Below are positions 47,301-58,509 of a stretch of DNA of 64,000 bases, one piece after another; within the stretch, counting starts at the first letter, position 1, and every line of letters begins with the position of its first letter. The DNA is taken from assembly GCA_023313575.1 (NCBI GenBank), contig JAJTTP010000011.1:186001-250000 (forward strand), written 5' to 3'. Made by a program: the position numbers and the translations under genes. Origin of the DNA: Eutypella sp. D-1 (taxonomy: Eukaryota > Ascomycota > Sordariomycetes > Xylariales > Diatrypaceae). The notes below the pieces were generated by a model. That model saw only the letters and a list, made by a program, of their open reading frames with translations, made no database searches and was not told the origin of the DNA.

Positions 47301-50300
47301 GATAGATCCATTATCGTGAGTGAATCGGGTTGCCTGTGGGTTCGGGATCGTATATTTCCAAGGTTCGTACATTTTATGATCATAGGCTCTAGGGCCTAGA
47401 CATAGCCGTTTACATACATAGTAGGAGAGTACGACCTAGACTCTCTCCATTAGTTAGCCCTTCCCGTCGCCTCGATATTCAGTGCCCAAATCCAAATGCC
47501 CAAATGCCCAATGCCGAATTTTTAAAGACTGAGTCATTTGCGGCCCTTTTATTGTGGTATTTTTATCTTCTTCTCCATCTATCTAAGTAGTTTAGGTCGT
47601 TGTGGATTCCAAAAGGAGTCCACCACTTTGGGTATCCTCCTTTTTCATTCCTTAGGCCTTCTTAGAGTAGGTCTTCGTTTTATCCTCCTCCATGAGTATA
47701 CGCTCGGCAAACACCAACCAACATGTACATACTTATCAGTTTCTTCACGGTCTTGTCGGTATACTACGTGCCGCTAATGGCAAGTTACTAATATATGGAT
47801 CAGGGCTTACATGATAGGGCGACGAGGAGTGACTGGCAGGATCCGAGAAGATAAAATTCGGCTTCTTCCTGCCCTACCTACCTACCGCCTAGTTTACTAG
47901 TACCCAAAATAGCCTCGGGGCTCTTTGACTCTCCGCCTAACTACCTAGCTTAGTTACCTACCTAAAGGTTGTTTATGTGATATGTGATCTGTGATTTGTT
48001 CACGTGTCTAGATAGGGTAGGAGGTAGGGTACGTACAAGATCATACTCTACTGTTAGCCCAGGTACATGCTATTGTTGTTGTTGTGGGCAAGCGTGGTCG
48101 TTGTGTAAGCCCAGAACTTTCAGAACCCCCCTCCGATCTTTTCCTTCATTCGGAAAACCGGCACCACAATTTCGCTGTTCTGACAGGACAGTGGCCCTCG
48201 AGAAGAGAAGAAAAAAAAACTTCCCATCCCCACCAGGAAAAGAAAAGCAACCTGAGCTGGCGGTTGGCTGGTTGAAGTTATGCTGACCCTCCTCACCGCG
48301 AACCAGAGCCGGCCGGCACATGTTACCTACTTAACAGCCTAGTTACCTGTGACATTCCATTTTATCTCGGCCATTCTCCATGCTGCTTGGCGACCTTTGG
48401 AGCCCTGGTCGCCTTCCCTCGGTCGCGGGTCCCCGATTCCCTCGCGGGAGGGGCCTGCACTAGCTCAACTGCCTAACTCTGTGTAAGAAGGTGACTAGCG
48501 ACCTAAGAGTCTGGGCGGAACCAGGGAAAGGAAGGAAGACGAAGAAAAAGAAATAGAAACAGAAGGGATGGAGGAAAAGACCATCGCGACGTGGGGATCA
48601 TTGGCATTAGTCCTGGTGCCTCTCTCGCTCGTGTCGGCCCTGTGACTGTGACGGCAAGCCTCAAGATTGGCGAGCGGGCACCACGCGGATATTTCGGCGC
48701 GCGCCGGCACAGTGCACGAAAGTGTGCGTGTATGTGTGTGCGCAGAGTGGGAGGCCGGTTGGCCGGCGCCTTCTACGTAGTATGTACCTACCTACCTGCG
48801 CCAATCTACTAACATATTTATGTACATCCGTATAAGAAGGCAACTATAGCAGCAGTAGGACATGGACGTGAGTAACCTTAAAATGGTCTAAGGTTGGACG
48901 GAGATCGGACGGCGGGCATGGGGATCAGGAAGTCCTTTGCCGTGCCGTTTTGCCAGACACAAGTATGGGTCAGCTTGGTAAGTATAACTAAAAGGCAGAA
49001 CATACAGAGAAAGACAGAGACAAGGGGAGGGGGAAAAATTCACCAAGAAAAGTCTAGGATGGTGATGGATGGAGACCCATAAGTAAAACGTGAACGTGCC
49101 TGTTTATTCGCGGCAAATCTATGGATATACTCTCGAGGTTCATTCATCAGATACCTGGGCTGCCAGGGTAACTAGGCCTAACACAGATCTGATTCGGACC
49201 TTTGCTTGCGACTAAAGCTATGTACAGGTAAACAGGAAGGGAAGGGAAGGGCCTTGGGGCCGTATAACCAGAGAACTCGATTATCTGTCTATCCGTCTCT
49301 TCATACATAGATCGCTAAGGGCCTCATCCCTACCCTCCCCGCCCCTTCTTATCCTTTCCTGGGATCATCCCAGGGATGCGTGGGAACGGAATGCAGGAGT
49401 CAAGGAGCATCAACTGCTGGTGATGTAATAACGTCCTTCTTTCAATGCAGTCTCCAGATTTCCGGGCTCGCCATGCTCATCATGCTATTACATCTGTGTA
49501 TTCAGGTATAGGCTCGTCTGCCTAGCAAATGGCAAGTTGGATCGATTATGATGCCAGTACCTGCTAGGGGCTCTAGATTTTCCTTTTACCCCACAACTGG
49601 GAGGCAGTTCAAAAGGGCTGGGAGAGGTTTTCCGTCTCGGCACCTGGTGTTCCTGCAGTCAATTCTGTGTGTGCTCAGGAGCCTTCGGCTTCGGCGACGA
49701 TCTGCACGTCTACTACCCAGCTAGCATCGTCTTCTCCCTCACGACAGTTCAATCACCGTTTATGTGGCTTGCCTGGTGCGTTCTAGAGACGAAGATCTTT
49801 GCCGCTTGGAACATAAAGGAGGGAGGGGCCCGCCTAACACAACACCTTTTTTCTAAAGGGGTTCTTGATATATCATACTTCGGGTTCATCCCTAAAGTAT
49901 TACCTACATAGCCTTTCCATTTAGCTTGATATAACCCCGACTCTTGACAGGTTCGTCTGCTACTGTCAGGTACCGCGACCTATTTACCGCTTGTTCCAGG
50001 AACGACATCTGATCTTGGCTGGCCTGACACTGAGTATACAGAATGATGTGGGCGATATTATTCTAGCATAAAACTGCACTGCATGTATAAATCATTGGCA
50101 TAATGAAGTGAGTGGTCGGCTGCCTCGTGGCTTTTCAACTCAACGCCGTGCATTGTGTAGTTCGTGGAAACGTGAAGCAATTCCAACAATGGAATGCCTA
50201 TAATACCTAGAGTCACAATTGGGGACATGAACGTATAATTGATATCTTCAAAACCTATAGTGGTTATTAGCTAGCCTCGGGTGTGCGCTCTTTACTTTTT

Positions 50301-50486
50301 TAAGTTATATATCCTATTCTACCCGGTCCACGTCAGACGGAACTTAAATCTGCCTCGAGTTAACTACCTCATGAGTTAGGTTCTGTATCATCTACGTTTT
50401 TACTACCAGGTACCACTTCCCTCCCTTGGGATGACGATCACTTCCTCCTAAACAAGGCCAGTTTCATACATTTACCTGAGGTGAAG
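44324..50486. other. gene-poor stretch, 6.2 kb
   Basis: Between the divergent DUF7820-like and PLP-enzyme genes. Contains CTTT/CT-rich and CA-rich tracts near 44640-44715, a G-rich double motif (45241-45285), and TACCTAGGTA-like words near 45490, 45945 and 47880-47965. The 195-residue frame at 44861-45448 is low in complexity and lacks a proper ATG; I do not call it. No transposon protein or RNA gene is recognised. Confidence 0.6.
45241..45285 (+). other. potential G-quadruplex motif
   Basis: Five G-runs of 3 to 8 within 45 bp, arranged as two near-copies of actgggggggg/agggt-type sequence. This matches the G3+N1-7 pattern for four-stranded structures. Confidence 0.55.
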
Positions 50487-52101
50487 ATGAAAATCAAACT
50501 GAGAGCATCATCCTCGGACGGCGTAGACGGAGCTGCCGTAGAGAGGGCAGACGGATCACACCACGGACAAGCGACTTTCGGGATGCCAATGCGGCAGGCT
50601 CACTTCAATTTCGCGCCGTCGTATACCCCACTAAACCACGGGTCCTTCGGGACCTTCCCCTCGAGCGTGCGAGACCGCCAGAGGACGCTCCGCGATGAGA
50701 CCGAGGCGCGGCCGGACACATCGATCCGCTTCGCCTACCCCGGGCTACTGCGGCAGGCAAGGGAGGCCGTCGCCCCCTTACTAGGCGCCGCGACAGACGA
50801 GGTGGTGCTGCTACCAAACGCCACGACCGCGATCAACACCGTCCTACGCAACCTATGCCAGCGCGAGAACGTCGTGGTGCTCTACTTTAGCACCATCTAC
50901 CCGTCGTGCCTCAAGACGATCCAGTCTCTCGAGGAAGAGACGGCCGGCGCAGTCACTTCGCATTGCATTAACCTCGCCTACCCTGTCGAGGACTACGAGA
51001 TTATCGACCGCTTCAGGGCCGCCATTGAGTCGCTCACCTCGGCTACGATAGAAGCAGGAGGGAAGGTCACGGTGGCCGTGTTCGACACCGTCCTCACCTT
51101 CCCCGGCGTGCGCTTCCCCTGGGAGCCGCTCGTGCGAATTTGCAAGGAGTATGGCGTGACGAGCTGTGTTGACGGCGCTCATGGCGTGGGCCACATCGAC
51201 CTAACCCTTGTCAGCCGCGAAGGGCCGGACTTCTTTGTTAGCAATTGCTACAAGTGAGTTTTCTTCTTTCTATATTTTGCAAGCTCATACGTATGTATGT
51301 CCAATCCCATTGCGCGTTACTCCGGGCCCGATTATTTGTCTTCCAACAAGTTGGCGGTTTTATAGTACTGCACCAATGGCTTAAGTTGACCTTCCCACCA
51401 GGTGGCTCTTCGTGCCCCGAGGCTGCTCCGTGTTATACGTACCGTACCGGAACCAGGCGTTGATCAGGACTACGTATCCAACTGCGGAGGGTTTCCTGCC
51501 GGAGGCGGGGCGTCGGCAGCTGAAGCCTAGCGAGTACTTCGTGCACCTGTTCGACAAGATCGCGACCACAGATACCACGCCGTATATGTGCATCCCAGAG
51601 GCATTGAAGTTCAGGGAGGAGGTGTGCGGAGGCGAGGAGCGGGTTCGCGACTACTGCACGCGTATCGCGAGGGACGGCGGCGAGCAGATGGCAGCGATGC
51701 TGGGAACGCGCGTTCTCGAAAACAGGTCGGGGACGCTCCGGCGCTGCTGCTTCGCCAACGTGCAGTTGCCATTAAAAGTCAAGCAGGAGGTGGCACATAC
51801 CGCAGAAGTATCTCATGTTGACGGGGTTCATGACCAGAGCAGTCTGCCCGCCGAGGAGGCGCACGCCGCCGCCGACTGGATCACGATGACATCAGTGAAT
51901 GAGTTCGACACGTTCATCGCGACGAGGTACTACGGCGGGGCCTTCTGGATCAGAATCTCCGGGCAAGTCTATCTCGAGCTGCGAGACTTCGAATGGGCCG
52001 CAACAATCCTGCTCGATCTTTGCGACCGCGTGAGATCCGGGCGTTGGAAGGAGGGACGACACTCGATACCGGTACACAAGACCCAGACATGCGTCGACTG
52101 A
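50487..52101 (+). CDS. class V PLP-dependent enzyme, isopenicillin-N epimerase-like
   Basis: Two exons, 50487-51253 and 51402-52101, give 488 residues. The intron has GTGAGT and CCACCAG; the join gives SNCYKWLFVPRGC. Fold-type I PLP features are visible: LNHGSFGTFP (about residue 50), PNATTAIN (cofactor phosphate loop), DGAHGVGH (Asp that pairs with the pyridine nitrogen) and the Lys of NCYKW, which should form the internal aldimine. Fungal proteins of this kind are usually annotated as aminotransferase class V or isopenicillin-N epimerase-like; relatives include cysteine desulfurase/lyase-type enzymes, so the substrate is uncertain. No beta-lactam genes are nearby. There is no mitochondrial presequence that I can see. 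The ATG at 50487 is the first in frame; one at 50582 would also keep the fold. Confidence 0.85.
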
Positions 52102-54497
52102 GGACGACGACGATTGCAACAACTCATTCCGATCAGTTCTCACTTTTTAACCCACGAGGGGGCAGCAGCACAGGGGTCCTAACCCTGTCTCGGCTGTCAA
52201 GTCTACATGGTGTCCTCTAATGCCTGTCTGGTCTGATGAAAAATGCCGGCACTTTAAATAGAGTCCCCGGTGCACGATGATGAAATTTGTCTTGCTGTCA
52301 GATATCACATCACGATGATACGTCACTGGCCGGCCTGGCAACCTCGCACTAAAATTAACCACAGGTCGTCTCTGGGGCCACCTTGAGAAGGGGATCGGGG
52401 AGGGGTATGTGGAAATATCCGGTGCTCTGGGAACGTGTCAATACGGCGTCGCCAATTGACGAATCAGCGCGGCAGCTGGTAGATGCAGGACGGGCTTCAC
52501 TATTTCCTGTGGAATGCAGGGCTGCGCAGCGTCACCCTCCATCACAGCTGTAGTTCCCCTCACCGCTCGTCCTGTCTCATCAAACTAATCATCCAGTAAT
52601 TTTTTCATTGCACCGTGGCCGACCGGCCACACGACACGGGGTCTTGGGGAAGGGAGAAACCACGCGTAGTCTCGCACACACAAACTTCCCCTAAACCCCC
52701 CTTTCCCCGGACCTAAACCCCCACGGAACACGTTGTTGTTCGCTCGCTTGCTCGCTCGTCCCTTTCCCATTGGGATTATTCCATAGGTAACGGCAGCTTG
52801 CATGGGCAATGTCCGATGAATGGCCTCAGGAGATAGGTAGCGACCTCGTACAGATCAGGGGCCTTTTACGCCCTCTTCCGACCTCACATCGACTCACTAT
52901 CTAATCTATTTGGAGCACCCTTTGTGGTTCACAGGAAAAGGATGGAAGAGGGGGGAGACGTCAGCCGTAATCATGGCTACTCAAGGTTTCTGAGGCCCAA
53001 AGGCTGCCAGTTACGTTGGCGATGACTACGTTTGATGAGTGGCCCCGCACATAAGCAAGTCACATATATAGCTCACCCTTATAGACCGGGCGATGAGGCT
53101 CAAAAAAAAGTTCCCACCAGATCCAAACGAACTGGTCTCATGTCTATGTGGTCAACTCCTAATAGCCAACGATTTTGAGGATCGCCCGGTCGAATTGGAG
53201 CTATTGCCTGGCTTGCCTGAATTTGGGGGTTGCAGAACCTTGGCTTTATCTGCCTGCCTATTTACTAATACTACCTGCCGCAGGAGAAAGAAAGGAAAAA
53301 AGAAAGCCGACACGCCACACATAATTGAACCCTGGGGAACAGGGCGGATGAGGGGGCACCTGTCGAGTTTGACGGCTTGATTGGACGAGGACGTCTATAC
53401 GTGCATATATAGGCAGACAACCCGCATACACTCGAGCGAGTAAACGGGGCAACCCATGGTGCGCCGAGGCGCGCCTCTTCGGAGGCGGATGCTGGCAAGG
53501 CTCCCAGGCTCCCCACACCAACTACCCCATCCAGTTTTAATCCTACCCTCCCGGCTTGTGGTGTGGCCTTCAGCATGAACCATACCATCACAAAATGACT
53601 GAGTGGTCGACATGATGCGTGTATCTGTTGCACTTTCGTATCCTTCCCCCCGGTGTGAATGCAAAGTTAGGTAGGTAGAGCGAAAATTATTCACCCTAGA
53701 TATCAAAAGAAGATGATTCGCACCCGCCAACCCCCCCGTCTCAACTCTCCAGCTCGTCCGCCCGGGGAGGCCTGGAACCATCCGAACCGCCCAATGAAAA
53801 GATGATGTGATGGGCTGTGCAGATTGATGCACACGGCCGTCTCGCCCCGAGAACGTGGCCCATTTCTTAGGCGCGACGATCTTGCCATACCTACCTCGAA
53901 CTCTAGTGAGAAGAAAAAAGTCTCGGTTAAGCAAAGCGTGTATGTGACTGCGTAATACAAACTCGTAGACACACTCACATGCCTGGTAATGTACAAGTAG
54001 GTATTACACTCGGTTCTTTCTCCATATCAATCCACGAACCCCCTGACCCCGGATCGAGAGATATAAGACCAAGAGTTCGCCCCAGTTCGCCCTGGATCCG
54101 TTCTTGATCTCCCCCCTTCCCCTGATAATCAACACGCGCCATCACACCACCAAGTGGAACACACATAATCTTCGATGATCTTCCTCACCAGGTCCCTGAA
54201 AACAACAAGCGGCTTATGACATCTGAGGCCACGGTGAGACTGGACTGACGGCTTCACTTCACTCATACCTGACGCCACCACCTAGTGAGGGCAATACGAC
54301 CGCAGATCAACACCCTCAGTCTTATACACACAGCACAGCACATCTTCAGACCCTGACCCTGTCTCCTGTCTCACTCTGCCATTGTCTACATACACCCGAA
54401 TCTTGGCTGGACTTCTACTCTTCACCTCTTGGATAAATCATCAACCTCTACGTATAAATACTCCGTTGTGCCCCCCCCCCCCCGGTCACCACCCAGC
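52102..54497. other. intergenic, 2.4 kb
   Basis: No recognisable gene. The longest frame (53395-53934, minus, 179 residues) shows no domain. A C14 run stands at about 54471-54484 just before the next start. Confidence 0.55.
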
Positions 54498-55193
54498 ATG
54501 AGCCGGCATTACGACACGGACGATACGGCCTCGGAATGGTCGGATGACAGTAGCGTGTCGTCTGGGCCTTCGTCGCCACCCCGCGGCTACACGCGGAGTG
54601 TGGCGTCCCTGGGAAACGGGAGCCTGAGCTCGCTGAGCTCGACGTGGTCAACATCGGACAGCGTGTCGTTCGTGTACCAGCTGCACGACGAGCCCGTCTA
54701 CGGCGGCTGGGGTTACGAGGGCTGTGTCGCTGGCGCCGTGACCCGCCGCGTTGACCGCCACACCGACCCCCGCGTTCGCTTCGCCGCTCACTTCCTTAGC
54801 GGGCCCTTCGCCCAGGCTCCGCGTAGGAAGAAGTCTCATCACCATAAACACCGCCACTCCTCTGGCAGGAGCAATCACGGAGGAGGCCCCGGACCCCATA
54901 ACGCGAGGCCTCCCGTAGTAATGATGGGCGGCGCGGGGGGACCGCCGCCACCGCCGCCTGGCTTCAATGGCCCTATGCCGCCAGACCCTCGCATGAACGG
55001 CCCGCCACCTCCTCCACCCCCAATGCCAATGGGCGGACCTCCTCCGCCGCCGCCCGGCTTCGACGGCGGCTTTATCGACCTCAATGCAGGCCGTGGCCCA
55101 CCACCGCCACCGCGCCCCATAGATCCGGTCTGGGGAACAGGACCTCAGAACCATGGGGGACCACCACCCCCTGGTGTCCAAGTATTCGAGTAA
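54498..55193 (+). CDS. proline-rich protein of unknown function
   Basis: Single exon, 231 residues from the first in-frame ATG (cagcATGa). I do not recognise the family. The N-terminus is Ser/Asp-rich (DDTASEWSDDSSVSSG). A central stretch of about 60 residues looks ordered (SVSFVYQLHDEPVYGGWGYE, then a VTRRVDRHTDPRVRFAAHFL block), followed by a His/Lys/Arg patch (RRKKSHHHKHRH). The C-terminal half has several Pro6-7 runs separated by Gly/Phe/Met (GFNGPMPPD, GFDGGF). Such tracts bind profilin, SH3 or WW domains in other proteins. The frame may start a little earlier through an upstream exon, because the reading frame stays open across the poly-C run, but I see no supported splice. Confidence 0.6.
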   Translation: MSRHYDTDDTASEWSDDSSVSSGPSSPPRGYTRSVASLGNGSLSSLSSTWSTSDSVSFVYQLHDEPVYGGWGYEGCVAGAVTRRVDRHTDPRVRFAAHFLSGPFAQAPRRKKSHHHKHRHSSGRSNHGGGPGPHNARPPVVMMGGAGGPPPPPPGFNGPMPPDPRMNGPPPPPPPMPMGGPPPPPPGFDGGFIDLNAGRGPPPPPRPIDPVWGTGPQNHGGPPPPGVQVFE

Positions 55194-58138
55194 TCCGTTA
55201 AGTTGGTAGCAACACGCATTACAGTTATTTACGTGCTTCTACAACAGGGGGCCTACCAGGGGAGTTGGGGAGAGGTGTCATTGACTGAGCAACGCCTTGT
55301 TCCACTTAAAGCGATCCCATTCTTTCCACATCACGGTCCCCTTTTCGGGTATTTGTTGATGCATCGCATACCAAACGCAAAGATTCTTATCACGATCTTA
55401 ATGATGACGATCAAGACAATCTGGCCGCCGGCTGGCTATCTGTTTACTGTGTTATTGGTTCTCCTTTTTTGCAATCCTTGGGCGTTCAAATGATGCAGGT
55501 ATATGCTAAAACCAGGTAGCGTGAGACTTGTTACTATGCGGAGTTATCATCGGCGTTGGCATTGATATGGCTTCTCAATTGGTGAGGATTTTTTGTTTCT
55601 TTGGGAACTACATAGTCCGGTTCTGGAATAGCCGCTACTGTATTTATTCTACAAAACCATGAAACTTGAGAAAAGTCTCTTAGAGATGCCGCTTCGTCAC
55701 TACCCTATCTGTTGATTGACCTCCTGGCGTGTTAACATGGTATGCACACCCTTTTAGGGGCCAATGGTAACTCTGCAATTGCAGCTTACATGTCCATTCA
55801 TCTTGACGATACCGCGATGAAGAATATTTTCAGCCTCATTTGTATTTCACCGCCTGGCAGGTACGCCCATTGGAGGAGAAAAAAGGGAGGGCAATGAAAC
55901 AAAAAGTCTGGTCATGTCCGGCCCCTGAGGTCGCATTTCCCCAATCCCAGGTGCTCCGAGAGACTAAAAGGAGGCTCGCTCCTCCAATCATCCTGACCAG
56001 AGCAGCAAATCAGGGACCAGTCATCATCCCGGCAGTCTCATCCGCCATCCCGTATAGTGGCATCGTGGGAGGAAAATATGTACGTCTACCAATGTAGAAA
56101 CAGGCAAGGTAGGAAGGCATAATGCAACGCCCGCATGTCACCGACTTCTTTACATAGGGCTTGACAGGCGACGGGTGATGATGGGATGCGACCCACGGCA
56201 GAATTGCAACGAATCCTGCACGTACTTCTGCACCTTTTTGCCTCCCCCAAATACCTACTGGTGTCGTGTCGCAACAACTCGGTCGAATCACCAAGCTTGA
56301 AGGTTTCCCGCAGATAACTTTCGACCAACTATTCCCCTGGCAGGCCACGAGACTCGGTGTCTCATTTGTCTGTCTATCCTGATCTACAGTAGTCCCTTTC
56401 TCGCTGTCTTATTAATCACCCACACTCCGTCGCCACTGGATTTTGATCTCCGATTTCAAGATGGAGTTGTGCCGGGATTCGGGCACACGGGTTATTCGGG
56501 TGCGCACAGAGCTATGTATGTCCGTATATTGTAGTTTACTCTGGCTGGCTGAACCTCACCTCATCTTATATCCTACCCTTAGTAACAGCGAGAGAAACGC
56601 CCTCTGCAGCTATTCTTCGCCTACTGCGAGTTGATGAGCAAGGTAGATTCAGTCTAGCCCAACCCGCTCCCCTTTCGGCCTCACTTGATACTGCTTCACC
56701 TACATAATGCTCCTGACCATCAAGATTTGATAATTGATTGATGATGGGCCGCCTTTATAAGCTGTCATCTAGATAGCCAATGATGTTCCTTTCTTGTCTC
56801 ACTTGTTTCCCCTTATCACCATTTCGCTCCACTAGCTGCTGTAGTCAGCTGAGTGATGCTGGAATACCGGAGTTACTGAATTTAATTTTATAAAGGGGAA
56901 TTACATTGCAAAACGACCAAACGCGCGATACGCATATAGTAGGCAAACGCCGGCCGCCATGAGAGTGAGAGAAAGAAGAAAAGAGGAGACATGTCCGATC
57001 CAGCAACGTCCCAGGGTTCCTCCTCGGGTTCCCGCAGTAGTATGCGTTTCGGGTATGTGTCCTCTGTGAACATTTCCTCTGGTCTACCTCTATCTCTCCT
57101 TACGCTCTTTCTAATACTTCATACCATAGACATGAGCTCTAAGCAGTTAACCGAATCTGAGATGTAATGACGCGCACATGCATGCACGCGCGCACGCAAG
57201 TACTTGGAAACGCCCTACTCGTCTCCTAACCACTATGCACGATACTCATGCATATATAGGAAGGAGGTAAATTGCCGCCGATGCGGTCAAACAAAAAGGG
57301 TCATTCCAATTCGCCAGCCGAACCATACAGACAAGTCATCTTTAGCATCATCGTTACCACCATCCTGGCGGTCTAACTAACCCGTAGGAAAAGGTATCTA
57401 GACTTACAAAGCCACAAGAAGGCGGCTTAGGGCCAAGCCGGTGTATGTGGTAGTAATTACATACCGAATCCTAGAAAACCAAAAAGCCTGTAGGTAAAGC
57501 CATGTGCCGGCTGTGCAGCGTCGGTTCGCTGCCGTACGGACTTACACCTACTTAGACCTTCTGGGTGAAGTACCCGACCGGCAGCTGGGATCGCCAATGA
57601 CGGACCTAGGCAGGGAGGTGGGAGGAGACAGGTATGCAGATAACTAGGGGCTTGAAATACGTTTTGTAGGGGGGATAGGCCATATATACATATACACGAA
57701 GGTAGAGGCACGCATTGCTGCTTTGGGCGGGTCTGGCCTGACCTGGGAGACGAAGAAAAAGACAGGTCCGTTTAACGGGTTAGACACAGGGGATCGCGCG
57801 GTGGCACCAGCACGACGGCTTCCGTTTCTGCCTGGTGCTGCCTTGCGCTAAAGCTGCGCTGCCCAGGTGCTGGCTGACTGCAGCGGCAGCTCAGGTCAGC
57901 AACTTTGGGTCGAGGTGATAGAGAGCACCGGTCAGGCCAATCAAGCATCGTGCTTAATACGTCTCTTTCGTTTAGCAGCCCACTTGTGAAAACCTGCGAT
58001 CCACCCTCCCCCTGCGTCGTTGTCGATGGAGAGGGGATATGAGAGGGCACCCAAGTCCGGCCTACCGAGACCCTATATATCGCCTACTAAACAGGATCGG
58101 AAGGCAGTAATAGCCATATCGGGTGTGCGACAGGCTAA
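55194..58138. other. intergenic, 2.9 kb
   Basis: 3' flank of the proline-rich gene, then non-coding sequence without recognisable domains. Frames of up to 112 residues occur on both strands without family features. Confidence 0.55.
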
Positions 58139-58509
58139 GAAAGGACAGCCTACGCGGAGGAGAGGGCGAGGCAGCGAGCAGTCCCGGACGCGCACACGAA
58201 AGTGCTCGCGTACCAGTTCGCGGCCAAGGTGCCGGCGCGCGAGTTCAACCCCGCGGAGGAGCTCTGGGGGTACCTTATACAACACAAGCGCGACGCATGG
58301 GCCGTCGTCGACGACGTCGATGAGTTCACCGAGACGACGCGCTGGGACAGGAAGGAGAAGGAGCTGAACGAGGCCGAGGCGAAGCGGAAGGCGGCGGAAG
58401 AACAGAAGGCAAGAAGACGACTGAGCAAGCTAAGAACGCAGAGGAGACCAAGCGCAAGGAAGTGGAGGACGCTAAGAAGGCAGACGGGGGAGAAGGTCGC
58501 CGGGACTAA
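58139..58509 (+). pseudogene. BCS1-like AAA ATPase, C-terminal remnant with frameshift
   Basis: A frame opening after a stop at 58136-58138 encodes KVLAYQFAAKVPAREF, NPAEELWGYLIQHKRDAW and VVDDVDEF, which I recognise as the end of fungal BCS1-type mitochondrial AAA proteins (the helical region after the ATPase core), followed by a Lys/Glu/Ala-rich tail. Near 58410 the frame is broken: shifting by one base, as if one base had been lost after GC at 58409-58410, continues the Lys/Glu-rich tail and ends at TAA 58507-58509. The ATPase core (Walker A/B, arginine fingers) is absent upstream in any frame. I read it as a truncated, frameshifted copy. A very divergent upstream exon set cannot be fully excluded by eye. 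Confidence 0.6.

Noticed and set aside
50487..52101. Possible beta-lactam or other secondary-metabolite cluster
   Set aside because: The epimerase-like enzyme has no NRPS, IPNS, transporter or regulator neighbour within the window; the name reflects family similarity only.
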